NCBI GenBank assembly: GCA_016801845.1
Contig: CM028919.1
Location: 10,564,001 to 10,628,000 of the forward strand
Length of the DNA stretch: 64,000 bases
Direction of reading: 5' to 3'
Source: Polydactylus sextarius
Taxonomy: Eukaryota; Chordata; Actinopteri; Polynemidae
This document shows positions 13,113-59,255 of this stretch, piece by piece. The notes below the pieces were generated by a model that was not told where the DNA came from, made no database searches, and was given only the letters and a program-made list of their open reading frames with translations. The stretch's first letter is position 1, and each line of letters opens with the position of its first letter. Both the position numbers and the translations under genes were made by a program.

Positions 13113-13720
13113 TTTTCTCCTCTTTTTATTCAATGGTGCTGATGGTGATGATGGCTGATGAACTGGACCACCGCTCCCGCTTCTTTTTTTCCTCTCTTTC
13201 TTCTTTTATTTCTGTTGTATAAACAGTCCAGGGAGGCTCGAGTCAGCCCTATCCCTCCACCTCCTCCTCCAACCTCCTATTATCCCCTTGTGTTTTTTTT
13301 TTGTTTTTTGTTTTTTCTTAACGTGCGTCTGTGAGGAACAGAAAACGCCGCTAGCTAACGACGAGTCGTGTTGCAGAAAACGCTAAGCGAAGACCTGAGC
13401 TTTTTCTCCCGTCGCCTTTGTGATCCGTTGTCTCTCCTGCTGCTGCTGCTCTCCACGCGCGCCGCTGCGTCTCGTGAAGTCCATGTTCAGCCGGGTCTCG
13501 CGCTCGCTACAACACGGTGAAAGGTGGTCGTCGTCGTCGGCCGCCGCCTCCCTCAAGACATATTTCCTTCCCATTCGGAGTGTGTTTTTGGTGGAGGTGG
13601 AGAGATTTGAGGGTAGAAATGCTAATACGGCATGTGAAGGGGGAAGAGGAGGAGGAAACTGGCTCAATGCTGCCCACGCGCGGGGAAGACGCGCACGTGC
13701 AGCCTTAATGACGCCCCCCC
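13113..13720 (-). promoter_or_regulatory. evl: CpG-rich promoter and 5' UTR of evl (inferred)
   Basis: This stretch is much richer in CG than its surroundings (CGCGCGCC, GTCGTCGTCGTCGGCCGCC, CACGCGCGGG, GACGCGCACGTG). Such islands normally mark promoters and 5' exons. It ends at a 29-bp poly(A) run at 13741-13769. It also holds a TGC/CTG triplet run near 13438-13452. The start site is not determined. Confidence 0.6.
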
Positions 13721-13740
13721 TCTCCCAGCCCCACCCCGAG

Positions 13741-13769
13741 AAAAAAAAAAAAAAAAAAAAAAAAAAAAA
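13741..13769. repeat. poly(A) run, 29 bp
   Basis: Homopolymer next to the CpG-rich evl promoter; poly(T) on the evl strand. Confidence 0.99.
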
Positions 13770-14771
13770 CAGGCTTTCATCTATTCTTATATAATATTTT
13801 ACCATCATAATACTCACTGTATAGAAGAAATATAAATTATATCACAGATAACTCTCAATAATAAAGAAGACACAAAATAAATAAGTAAAAGTGGTAAATA
13901 TAAGACACAGCGTCATAAGAATTTCAGTTTGCATTTACTTTAAGACAAATGTTAAGTGTTCAATGAATGGCATCCTGCAGCCCAAAAGTGTTTAGTGATA
14001 AGACAAATCATGTTACAGTCACTCTGCAGAGAGAAAGAGAGGAAGAGGAGGAGGGGGTGACTTTATAATACTCCTGTTAGATTTCAGTGGTTTTTCCTGA
14101 TAAAGACAAGTCCAGCAATCTGTCACCCATCTGGATTTCAAAAACAAACACCAAAGATGCCTCATATCAGTGGCAGTTATGGTCACACACACAAAATCTG
14201 CTGCTGAACTCCATTAAAATATCACTTAAAAGTAATTATAGTTATTCATGCATGTAAGTAATCCTGGCTCGCTGGAAGAAAAAAAAAAAAAACACAAGAT
14301 GTTGAATGTTACATGCTACGAATCAGAGCGTAGATCTGAGCGGATGGTACACAGATTGGATGAGAGCAGACATTGATTTTTTATGTGAAACTAGTAGATT
14401 TGCTTTAATAAGACCTGCTGTTATGTTTATCAGGCTGAAGCAGTGCAATAGAGAATCACCTTGAGAGGCCTCGGTTCAGTTAAATATCGTGCCAGTGACT
14501 GATGGCGCTCACCTGAAGAGCACATCAGACTTAAAGTTACAGTGTAGTGGTCTCATCGTCCTCCTTCATGAGCTGATCTGAGAGAGACAGATCTGAAAAG
14601 GCTTCACATCATTGAACAACCCAATGCATGCTTGTGTTTCATCCTCCATACACCTTAAGACAAAGGAAACATCCAACAACTCATTCTGGAAAAAAAATCA
14701 ACAACAACCTGGAAACAGCTTCACTGTATATTCACCTCTGTAATATTTACACATCTGGAACTGACCGGGGT
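13770..14771. other. intergenic spacer between eml1 3' end and evl promoter
   Basis: About 1 kb, AT-rich, with no supported gene. The two genes run head to tail on the minus strand. Confidence 0.6.
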
Positions 14772-14777
14772 TTTATT
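14772..14777 (-). terminator. eml1: eml1 candidate poly(A) signal
   Basis: AATAAA read on the minus strand; the nearest canonical hexamer 3' of the eml1 stop codon. Confidence 0.45.
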
Positions 14778-15689
14778 ATGAGGAATAAACTTAGAGAAAC
14801 TGATGTTGGCAGTGGTGGATTGGATACATGATCAATAAATAATCAGATAAAAAAGGCAAACATTTAAAAAAATGTGTAGATAATTATGATTAAAATGGTT
14901 AAAATCCCAATTTTGAATCCAGATTATGTAACATTACCTGATATTTTGTGGTTGACATCACATCTAACTGTCTCCTGTTCATTTACGTTATTCTTGTTGA
15001 ACCTAATTCAGCATCAGCTCTGACTGTGTAGGCAGTTTTAACACACTAGTAGTCTGTGTTTACTGTGGTTAATTCTTTATACTGTATTAGTGAGATGTTT
15101 CTGGGGCTGCCAGAGGTCAGTGTTAATAACAGGGAAGGGTCCTGCTTCACTAGTGCTTTCCTGAGTTGTTAAAAATACAAAATAAAAAGAAAGTTTATCA
15201 ATTTAGAAAATCACTATGTTTCTTTCTTTCTTTCTGTACACAGTTTTTTGTCCCATTGCTCTTGGATCTCCGGGTTGGGATGACACTCGGTCTGGACTCA
15301 GTCTCCGTCAGGCAGCGAAACCAACCCGTCCGGTCCATTATGTGTGGCAGGAGTGTGAACGATACAAGAACAGTGAAAACCAAACTGTACAAATGTTGTC
15401 AGAAAGTCAGAGCCTTTGGTTCTGTTTAGTTGGATTTGATCCGTTCGATTTGTTTCCATGTCATGTCATTGGTGACTAGGCTAGAGTGCGTGAAGCTGAG
15501 AGAGGTTTCTATTATTCTTTTTTTGTTTTTACATGTAGTGTGAATGAAGAAAAAGGAGAAATATTCAGATGTTTTTTTTTCTTTTTTTTGTATTTCAAAC
15601 AACCGCATATTACACCTCTACCGGTTTGTCTCGTTCTTATTTGGGATGTGAGGGGCAGATCAGGAAGAAAAACCTTCAGGACCCAAAGT

Positions 15690-15832
15690 TCCTCTTCTGT
15701 CGACTCACTTCAGCTTCACTTCAGTTCAATCAGATCCACATCTTTTAAGCATCTGAGTTAATTTAAGTTTGGTTCGGTTCCGTTTTAGTGCAGTTCAGTT
15801 CAATTCAGTTCAGTTTGCAGTTTGCGTTACAC
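15690..15832 (-). repeat. degenerate GAACT/ACTGA repeat in the eml1 3' UTR
   Basis: The plus strand shows TTCAGTTCA-type units repeated with drift (for example CAGTTCAGTTCAATTCAG). In the transcript this reads as ACTGAACTG units directly downstream of the stop codon. Confidence 0.7.
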
Positions 15833-15845
15833 TGACAGTATCTGC

Positions 15846-49052
<33,207 letters not shown>

Positions 49053-49735
49053 TCTCAACCTCTGCTCCTCTGTCTCTGTTCTCCCTCTGTTATCCACCAC
49101 TCCTCTTCTCTCTCCTCTCCTCTCTGTCTCTCTCTTTCCCTCCTCCTCCGTTAGTTTATCGTTCACTTGTCGTCCAGGGCGCTCCCTCCATTCACTCTGC
49201 TCGGGTCAGGCTCCCTGGGTGAGTCACCATGGCAACCCATTCACTCAGATTATGTCATGTGAACTCCAATTCTTCCTCTTTTTCTTCTTCTTCTCTTGTT
49301 CTTATTATTCCACAAAAAAGGGGGGAAAGTCCTGAACTACAGCAGAGAAACACTCCCTGCTGGAGAATGACTGCACCGGACACAGACACAGGGAGTTCAG
49401 AGGCTGCTGGAGGTTTTTGTTTTTCCTCCTCTCTGCTCGTCCTCTCCTCCCCTCTTTTCTCCTCCCTCTGTCCTTCTTCTGTCTTCAGGCAGCTGTGTGT
49501 CGTTAGCTCTCACTGATCTCCAGCAGAAAAACAGCTTTAAGAGGGTTTGAGCTGAGAGCGTAGCCAGGCTCTGGCATAGGGCTGTGTATATGTGTGTCTA
49601 AGCGTGTATGTCTGTGTGTGTGTGTGTGTGTGTTTAGATAATGCTCGGGACAGCCCAGCCTTTCCCCTGTCACACAGTGTGGACGAGTCAGAGCGCAGGG
49701 GGCTGGGCCTGTCAGATAGATCCTCCTTCTTTTGG

Positions 49736-50360
49736 ACAGGAGAGGAGAGGAGAGAGGAAGAGAAGAGTGAAAAAGAAGAGAGCTGGAGGACAGGAGGAAA
49801 GGAAGAGATAAATGAAAAGGTGAGAACAAGGTAGAGAAATGGTTAAATAAAAGGGAAAGGGGACAAGAACAGACCAGAAAGGAAGAGAGAAGAGGAGATA
49901 AAGTAGGTTAGGAGTGAAAAGGGAAGGGAAAGGAGGAGGTGATACAGTAGGGTACAGGAGGGAAAGAAAGGAGAAGGTGAAGAGACAAGATAAGATGATG
50001 GGAGGATGAGGAAGAGAAGAAGAAAAGGAAGGAGGAGTAAAAAGAGGAGAAAAGGGAATGAGCGAGGGAAATATGGAGGGAAGAGAATGAAGAAGAAGAG
50101 AGGAAATAAAAGGAAAGGAGGAGATGATGAGGTAGGGTACAGGTGGAAAGGAGGAAGTGAGGAAGTGAAGAGAAGATGAAAGGGGAAGAGGAAAGGACAA
50201 TGTAAAGTAGAAAAGGAAAAGAGAGGAAAGTGGGGAGAGGTTAGAGACAAGAGAGGAGAGGAGGAGATCACAAGGTAGGGAGTAAGGAAATGAGGAGTGT
50301 GGGGAGTGGAAGAGAGGAGGAAATTAAGACAAGGAGAGGAAGAGATAAATGAAGGAAACC
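49736..50360. repeat. polypurine (plus strand) tract upstream of eml1
   Basis: More than 600 bp of G/A-rich plus strand with only scattered pyrimidines. Related blocks recur (GAGGAGATAAAGTAGG, GAGGAGGTGATACAGTAGGG, GAGGAGATGATGAGGTAGGG, GAGGAGATCACAAGGTAGGG), so it is a degenerate minisatellite. The long Ser/Leu/Phe/Pro open frames on the minus strand are a by-product. Confidence 0.9.
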
Positions 50361-53124
50361 AACCCACTAGTTAGTTAATAAAAAGAGTGAGTTACTGTGG
50401 ATCCTCAGGGAAGAATTTGCCACCTCAACTACAACATGTACGCAAACACGCCTACACTTTCACACTGCATGTAACAGTATGGAGTCACACAGGGACACAT
50501 CATAACAAACTAATGTCACATCTCTTCTACAGCCGCCGCCAAACACTCAAACCGAACAGTGCCGGCGGGATCTCCACTCACTGTGGCTAAACATGATTAT
50601 CATTCTGTCCTCTGTCTGTCTTATCTGGCTCGCCGCAGACTGCACAGAGACCGAGGGATCCTTAAAACAAGGACAGGAGGGGCAGAGAGTAAAAAGGGGG
50701 GAGACTAGGGGATTGATGAAAGAGAGAAATAAATGGGATAGAGGGGGAGGGGGATGGAGGAGGGAAAAGAAAGAGCGAGTGCTTGAGGAGGGTGAGGGGT
50801 ACACAGAGAAGGACCAAATTAAAAAGTGAGCAGGGTTGGAGTTTAGTGAGGGGCAAAGGAGGGATTTTCTATAGAATAAAAGACGGATATTGGGTGCTTC
50901 TTAATTCAGTCTGGGGGTTTTGTATACACATGTAAGGGGGGGCTTTTTGCATTATTTATAATTCAAGCTTGCAGGAGGAAAAATAATAAGCCCAAAGAAG
51001 AGTCTGTGGCCTATATTCATGTCAGAAACACTCCTCCCTTTTCTTCCCAGATCACAAGACAAAGCTGATACACTGGTTTCACTCGCTGATGTTACAGTGG
51101 CACAGCAGAGGCAATATAATCTGTCTATCTCTGTACAGGTATCTGCTCGAATTGTTTCATGTTCAAAGCTCGATTTGACCTTTGCACGGGAGGATGAAAG
51201 CGACGCAGCGACGCACCTTTTTTTTAAACGATAGATGAGCGAAGCCTCGAGTTTTGTTGTGTTCAAGGTCGGTGCTGCTGACCTCACAGCTGCAGGCCTC
51301 TCGCTCCCTCAGGAAAACACCGCACTCTGCTTCACTTATTACACAATAACATCAAGCCACCGGCAGATTTACCAGGCTCTGTAGCAGAGGGGATTATGTA
51401 GGAAAACAAGGTGTTCACTGTGGCGAAGTAAAATCTCAGTGTACTGTGCACTGTGCAATCTAATTACGATTTCAAAACACAAAAGTAAAACTAAGTGTTG
51501 ACCTTTACACCTTTTGCACAATTGCATTTTTTTGGTTTTTTGTGCAATCACAATATCCAGTGTTTTGATTCAGACGCAGAAAGGAATTTCATGCAGCTCC
51601 ACAGCACAGGCAACACACACTGTAAACATCCTTTGTGTGTTGTTGTGACGGCTGCACACCCAGTGCTGTTTTGTCTAAGGTGGTTCAGATTACTGTAAAT
51701 CTCATTCTGGGGGCAGATTTAGGATTTAGATTAGCGACAAGTCTGTTTTTTTTTTTGTGTGACTGTCTTTCTGCATACGCACGTGAGAGAGGGAGCAGCT
51801 AAAACTGGGCTTAGTTCCTTCCAAAATCCAACCCCCTCGTGGGTCTCTAAACCCCCACCTAACTAACCCAGCGGGTGGCAGGTGGTGGGACCGCTGCTGC
51901 TCCACCCCTCCAACCACCCACACCTCCCCATTGTTCACCCCTCCCATAACCAGCCATAAGTGAATCAGAGAGTGCACACACACATTTATAAAATAGAGAT
52001 TTGAGAGGGAAAAAAATGAAAAAGATGTGAATCATAAAGAAATAAAACAGGTCCTTTAAGAGTCAATTATTCTAAACAACCTGCAGCACCACAACATATA
52101 TTTAGCTACATTGTCTTAAAACATCTGGCAAGACTTCACTGTATGGTTCAAGAACACTTTAACAAGACTTGGCTTCAGTCCTCCGTTGCTTTCTCACCTG
52201 CCCTGCTGACGCTGTTTTTTTTTTTTACAGCTTTTATTCTTTGGAAACACTTCAAGGTTGTATTAAAACTAAATGGTTTGTTCATTTCTTTTCTTTTTTT
52301 TTTCTTCCCTCTTTTCAGACAGAAACTGCTGACATTCATTTTATCTACAGATGATCAGTCAGTCTGTCAGTGGGCCAGGATTATACACAATCAAATCCAG
52401 AGCTGAAGAGGAAAATAAGGTCAATCCTCTGTGTGATCCAGCCACCATCTGTGTGCTTGTCCTGGTTATTGGGCTGCTTTGTGCAATACACCAAATTAAT
52501 CCAACCTGTGGTTAAAATGATTCATATACAGTAAACACTCAATTCAGCCAAAGTCTAATGGACACGTAATTTAACAACAATGTTGTTTTTTTTTCTTTCA
52601 AATCAGATTTACAAGATCTTCCCAACCGTCCTCATCATCATAGAAAGAAATAAGCAGACACATTCCCAGAGATGTGACAAATGAGAAGAGATCACATTTA
52701 GTCTAATATATGCAAATGTGGCAGCAAGTAGCAAAGGTCTCATGATGTGTGCCAATAAGAACAATGTTATTCATTTATTTCCACCCAGTGATTACAGTCA
52801 CATGGAGTTCATGAGGTTAACAGTCTGGTTATTATGCCAACTTCTCACAGCACAAGCAACAGTGAGAGTGTTAATATTCATTTTAAATGTAATAGTTTAG
52901 TCATATTTTTACATCCATTCTAGCTCTGTTAGCTAAAACAACTTATCACTCGGCTGTCCAGTCCACACTGAAATACCTGAAAAACAAAAAGTCATTGTTA
53001 CCCGAGGATGAATCCACTGACTTTGCCGTAGTTTTGAGAAGCACTGAATATAAGTTCAGTGTTTTTAATATCCGCTAAACTACTGGAAACTTTCCCATTA
53101 GCCTCTGTGGCTGTTCAATGCTGA

Positions 53125-53320
53125 TAAGAAAATGTTAGCATACCAGCATGCTAATGTTGCTAACTTAGGTTGAATGTGACAGATTGAATTAGTTTGAATG
53201 CTAGCATGCTATCTATCTTAGTTGGCATGCTAACATGCTAACTAAGATAAACATGATACTGTTACGGACAGACTCAGCATGTTAGCAGGGTCATTTTATG
53301 CAGGTTAGCATGCTACATTC
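53125..53320. repeat. TAGCATGCTAA-rich palindromic repeat cluster
   Basis: GTTAGCAT, GCATGCTAAT, GCTAGCATGCTA, GGCATGCTAACATGCTAACT, GCATGTTAGC and GGTTAGCATGCTA all fall within 200 bp. Inside it, 53214-53229 and 53234-53249 form a 16-bp stem with one mismatch and a CTAA loop. Similar units occur at about 34760-34805 and 54300-54335. Confidence 0.8.
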
Positions 53321-56300
53321 GTCTGTGCTAACGGTCATAAAGCTGCTGTAGAGTCTTATCTCCACAGAAACAAGTGTTATATCTTGTGTATAGTTGTATA
53401 AACTGCCCTGCTGCCTTTTTGTTTTTAAACTGTGTCGAGTCACTTTCTTTGATAATATAAAATGTCCACACTAAAATTTTTATCATTTTATATCTTATCT
53501 TTCCTCACACTTTCAATGAGAAAGAAAAAAAATGAGATCAGCTCTCATAGTGTGACATCTCATAACAGTAACTGAGGAAAGACCAGACCAGCAGAGGATG
53601 TAATACAGCCTGTGACTGACAGCTACACTCTTTTAATAACTGTCTGGGCAGGAGAGCAGCGATAGAGACAGGGAGAGACAGATTGAATGTGAAAGGGCAG
53701 AGTGAGATCAGCTGAGTGAGTGGTGAAAATACACGATTCTCCACCTGCTGGAGAAAATAACTTGTCATTTCTAATAAATACTTATCGATGTTGACGTCAA
53801 ATCAAGATTAAAATGGTTTTGACTCGTGTTGGAGATCATTACAAAATAAAGAGACTGCTAGTGTATGTGTTAGTGATCTCAGCTCATGATCCATTCGTGG
53901 TCTAGAAGTCCAACATTACAAGGAGAAGAAAGAAAGAAAAAATATTTTGTTAAAACCAGTGACATCAACTTGAAGCTGTAAAGCGCTTTTGTTTAAAGTT
54001 ATTGTCATCATGAATTATGTGGTGATTATGTGACCTAGTTTCAGTGGAGGGGAATCCAGCGGTGAGATAACATTTTATTCACAGCTCTGCATAAGAGGAA
54101 GTACAAAGACTCATGGCAAAATGAATGCTGCTTTCAAATGCACACAAGGGGATACACACTCTCTGACCCATCTCGGTAAATCATCTACCTTCTTATCTGC
54201 AAAACTTAATACTTTTATTGAAAGAAGCTAAATAAGCAACGAGGCTATAAATCCAGTTGTGCTTTGAAGTGAATGTTAACTTTATCACCATCAGTATAAT
54301 GAGTATGCTAATGGTTTTAGCATGGTAGCATCATTCGTTTTGCAGGTATTCAGTGAAAGTACAGGTGTTGTGATGGCACAAAATTATTCAAATTCAACCT
54401 AAGGGTGACACACGTACCATATTACATGCATCAGTGGCACTAAAGAAAAAAATCTGTGGTTTCATCCTTTTCTGAGTTAGTGAGACACTTTCATCCTTCG
54501 AGTTATTAGCATAGGCAAAAATGAAATGTCCGTATTACATCCAAATGAGTCTATAATAATATGTTCCTCTATAATCACACTTTTTTGTAACATCAGTGCA
54601 CAGAAATAAAGGTTGTAGGATGAAAGTAAAATAAAATTAAAATTAAAAAAAGGCAGCTACACTCTGCAGTGCATTGTTATGGGCCACACAAGCAGCACCG
54701 ATGCCAAGTAATGACGTTATGATTCAGGAAAACTGGGTCACCATGTGTGATTTTAGTGCAGCCTTTTGGTCATGGTCTGTAATAACATTATGCCTGCAGA
54801 AAATCCACTGCCAGACTCTATAATATCTGGTAAAACCCTTGTTTACCAACGTTCAAGAATTTTTGAGAAAGAGGGGAATCATGGGAATATATTGCAGTAT
54901 TTTCTAAGTATCAGTTTGCCTTTTCCTGATGTGGAGCTGCAGCAAAAAATCATTGTAAGATAAACAAAGCAGTGCTTATCGGATTCAAGGTGACTGATGG
55001 TGAAAGTGTTTGGTGGCTCAGGTTTAAAACACATAACAGAGTCTTTTCCTTTGTTAAGTCTCTGTGGATGTCGTGGCAAAGGCGCAGAGAGAGAGAGACA
55101 GCATGGAGGAGGAGAATCTGCTTTTGGTCTCTAAATAGCTCCTAATCCTGAGGCTGTGGAGCAGCGTAACATGTCCTACTCCAGCTCATCTTCTCTGCAT
55201 GGTGGCATATATAACCCTGTCAATCACAGGTCAAACAACCCTTGAACAATTATAGATCACCCAAGCGCATTTATATCTCTACCTAAATACTTGTACAACA
55301 AACAAGATTTCAGCAGTTTTAAGCCACAGCTCAACTCAGCAGATTTTTTCAGTTTTTATTTCCCACACGGTTTTTGATTTGAGCAAAAAATAAATAAAAA
55401 AAGAGAGAGAGAGATCTGTGGTAAACCAAGCACAGTTTCACATTTTGTTGGTTAACAAATTATACCTCATAATATCATTGTGATTTTTAAAGCTGTACTT
55501 AACTGCACATTATACATAGTGTGGTGTTGACTCTCTAATATCAATGACAGTACTGCGGTGTAGCCACTTAGCAACAATAACTGTAAAAAAAATCTAACAT
55601 AATCCAAAGACACTGATCAATCCAAGTGGTTTAGACACAAGATATGACCCAGTGTTAAGAGAAAATTCTTCTACAGAACCAACTAATCAATTTCAAGGAG
55701 CTCCTCAGCCATTAATTGAGTTTTAGAGATGAAAGATTCACCTTTTATTGACCGTAACGGTGCCCCTGTCTGCTGAGACTGCACAGTAGGTCACTCATTC
55801 AGTCTCTTAACAGTCTGTCCAGCGTACAACTATCACTATATTTAGACGCTCAGTGTGGAACGGGAACAACTCCTTTAAACATTCCTTTAAACAGGGAGGA
55901 GAGGGAACAAAATGCAAGAAAAGCAAGAAAAAAAGAGCTCCTACCTCCAGGATGGAGTGAACAGACATGTAAAATAGATATCGCATATTAGGTTTTCAGT
56001 AAGTGAACAGGCAAGAGTATTATTTTGCACAAGAAGTATGACATTCATAACAACATGACACCATCTCAGAACTGTTGCCTCGGTGTCAACCTTTAGCACC
56101 TTGTCGCCGACAAACTAATGATGCCATAGAAACGTGGCAGGAGGGTAATAAACTGCACCGACTTCTCTGCCTTTAATCTATATGTTAATGAGGCATAACT
56201 TCAGGTAACAGAAGTAGAACAGGATTGGTGTAATTCAGGTGATTGTAGTCGATGGAAACCCACTAAGCGGCACCTTGCAACAGTTCAACTGGAGACGCTG

Positions 56301-58482
56301 CAATTTGTCAAACTCTCTTCCTACTGTGAAAACAATCCATTTATCTTAAGAACGGTGATCTACATCCACAATAAAACATTCAGCATTCTGAGTACTGTGG
56401 TGTGGATGTGTATTGTAGATACACACTGTGCATCACAGAGTGTGCTCTGTGTGTGTGTGTGTCTTCTCTCAAGCGGCTACAACATTAATCACATCTGACT
56501 TGGCTGCTGAAACATCCATGTTCACCCATCCCCCACATTTCCTGAACAACCAAGAACTCTGGTCTACTCTATCAGTCTCTGTACGTGGGTTTATGTATGT
56601 ATGAAACAATGATGATCACATATATTCCACTTCATAACATTATACATTCTCTAAAATCTATTCTTTCTTTCCCAGCAGCCTGACTTTTCCTCTTGCACCT
56701 ACTGCACACCCTTCTCTTTTCAAAGTCAAAGCAGGAATCGATAAGGCCGAAAATAAACTCTGCTGAGGAAATCTGTTGTCTGCTGCTGCAGAGTTTGCTG
56801 TGATGCATGTATCGTGGTCGCCATGTTCCACGCTGTGTGTCTCGAATATGCACACTCACACACATGCACACAAAGTAAACTGCAGGTGACTGTGAAAAAT
56901 GACCCATTTTCCACCCATTTGTTATTGCGAGGAATATGTTCAGCATCATCAAAGCTACTTGTCTTCATATTCAGAGCAGAGACGGGAGACTGATGTCAGC
57001 AGACCGTCTTCATCATCAATCTGCGTTTTTGAACACACTCACTGCAGAGTGTGACTGACACACACACACACACACACACACACCCTTAAAGCATCTGTAT
57101 TGCAGGCGTTGACGACAGGATCATGATGGTTCTTCTTGTCACATAAAGTCTTGTCAGCTTCCACTGACGCCTTCATAAGTCTCAGTGATGTGACACACAG
57201 CAGGCAGTGCTGCTTCTCCATTTTTCACCAAACTGATCCCTTTGGGAGGCAGCCACTACCTCTCCTCCCCAACTTCCTCCCCTGTTTCCTTTTTTATTCA
57301 CTTTTACTCCTTTTATAATATCTTTAAAGTTTTATAACTTTTTTTTGCACCCCCAACTCCATCTTTTCCCTTATTTAACTTCCACTTTTGTCACTTTCTG
57401 ACACACTGTTTCCTCCAGTCAATGAGCAGTATCTCCACCCACTCATGAAATATGCAGATGCTGCCACCTGCAGGACGTTTGTTGAACTGCAAATTTTATT
57501 TAACCTGAAAATCAGTGCTAGGAAATAGAATGTGTATATCAAAATAAAAGCTTAATAAGAGCTTAAATAATACTACGACCTTGATAATTAGGACCTAGCT
57601 TTACCCTGTTAATACACACAGTTATTTTACATTATTTAATATAATTACAGCACTTTAACAGACTCATTAAGGTAAAGTGGCTTTTAAAGATCAGCAAGTG
57701 AAAAAGCAGAATCTGAGCAGAATAAATGTGTTTTGTTTGTTGCTCATTGAAACCACTGCAACTGAGAAGAAGAAAAAGGAAGATGGAAACTTTTCCAACT
57801 CTCAAGCTACTTGGCTTCATTTCTAAACAGTTTATTTCTACAAGAGCCGTTTCCTCCAGATGACTGGACTCAACATACACATGCCTTGTTAACCTTTTCA
57901 GTACCACAGATTCTCAGTAGGACTGCACCACCTCTGCACATGGACATCTGACAAATTAAAAGCAGTTCCCCTTTAAATTCGAGTAAAGATCTAATAGTTC
58001 CCAAATATATCAAATGTTTGAAGAAAAGTAATGAGGCATCTCCTCATTGAAAATCTCGCACAAGACGAATAAAGTAATCACAGTGATTTAGATTATCAGG
58101 CTTGATGCCATTTCCTGGCAAATGCATCAGTAGATGATGTGATATGATAATAGAGGTGTGGTCAGAGGACGGTCAGCTGCCTATCAAAAGTAATTACCAC
58201 AATTTCAGCAGTTGCTGCCAAAGCTGCGGTTCATCTGATTGACGCCATCAAACACTTCTGCACTGCTGAGTCATGTTTGATTATAATGAAGAGGGAATCC
58301 GTGCATGGATTGAGCCAGAGAGGAAATGGGAAAAAGAGGGGATAAATGGAGCTTGAGGGAGGATGGAGAGAGAAAGAGGAAGGAGAGGGAAAGGAGAGGG
58401 AGGGAGTGAGACAACAAGACATGGGGAAGGTTTCTATTTGTAACTAATGTGTTTTTGTTCTGAGTGTTGCTGAGGGGTAGCA

Positions 58483-58707
<225 letters not shown>

Positions 58708-59255
58708 CCATACAGGTACTTAAACATCCAGAAACACATTTGGAGCAGATCTGGAACAACCAGGTCACATGCAGCATTGTTTTGTCCGCTAATGGTTTTC
58801 ACAGGAGCAGAGTGACTCAGTAACATGATGTACAACTTGCTACACGTTTTCTTCCTCCATCCAGCCTGGCCTCATTTCTCCACCGTGTCTCCATTTCCTT
58901 TCATGTCTATGATTAAAACTCCTCTGAAGCCATTCTGCATTATTTTTGATTAAACCAGAGAGGAATCGTTCCAAGTTTCCATATAAGGGCCCAAACTGAA
59001 CCGGCTTCTCTTTGCAGTTAAATACTTGCTGGGTGAGCTGTCCCAGTGGAGGGTTTGGACTAAAACACTAAAACAGGATGGACCAAGGCAGACCCCCACC
59101 CTCTAACATATATATATATATACACACACAGAGAGACGCACATATGCAGACCTGGAAATCCAAACAATTTACAGACATGGATGCAAACATAAGCACCTTG
59201 TGTTGCTCTTTCAAACATGCACGTGTGTCCATGCAGAGTCTCTGTTTTCTCTTAC

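Larger units (their letters stand above)
14772..15845 (-). other. eml1: eml1 3' UTR (extent inferred)
   Basis: The first AATAAA on the minus strand after the stop is at 14772-14777, giving a 3' UTR of about 1.07 kb. Just after the stop it carries a degenerate GAACT/ACTGA repeat. The true cleavage site is not known. Confidence 0.5.

Noticed and set aside
13383..13817. 144-codon minus-strand frame over the CpG island, and a plus-strand frame of 124 codons
   Set aside because: CpG-rich sequence and a poly(A/T) run suppress stops. No homology was recognised. Part of it is kept only as a possible uORF.
49712..50367. Two long minus-strand open frames (162 and 174 codons) rich in Ser, Leu, Phe and Pro
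   Set aside because: They arise from the complement of the polypurine tract, which lacks stop codons by composition. There is no domain, and the two frames overlap each other.
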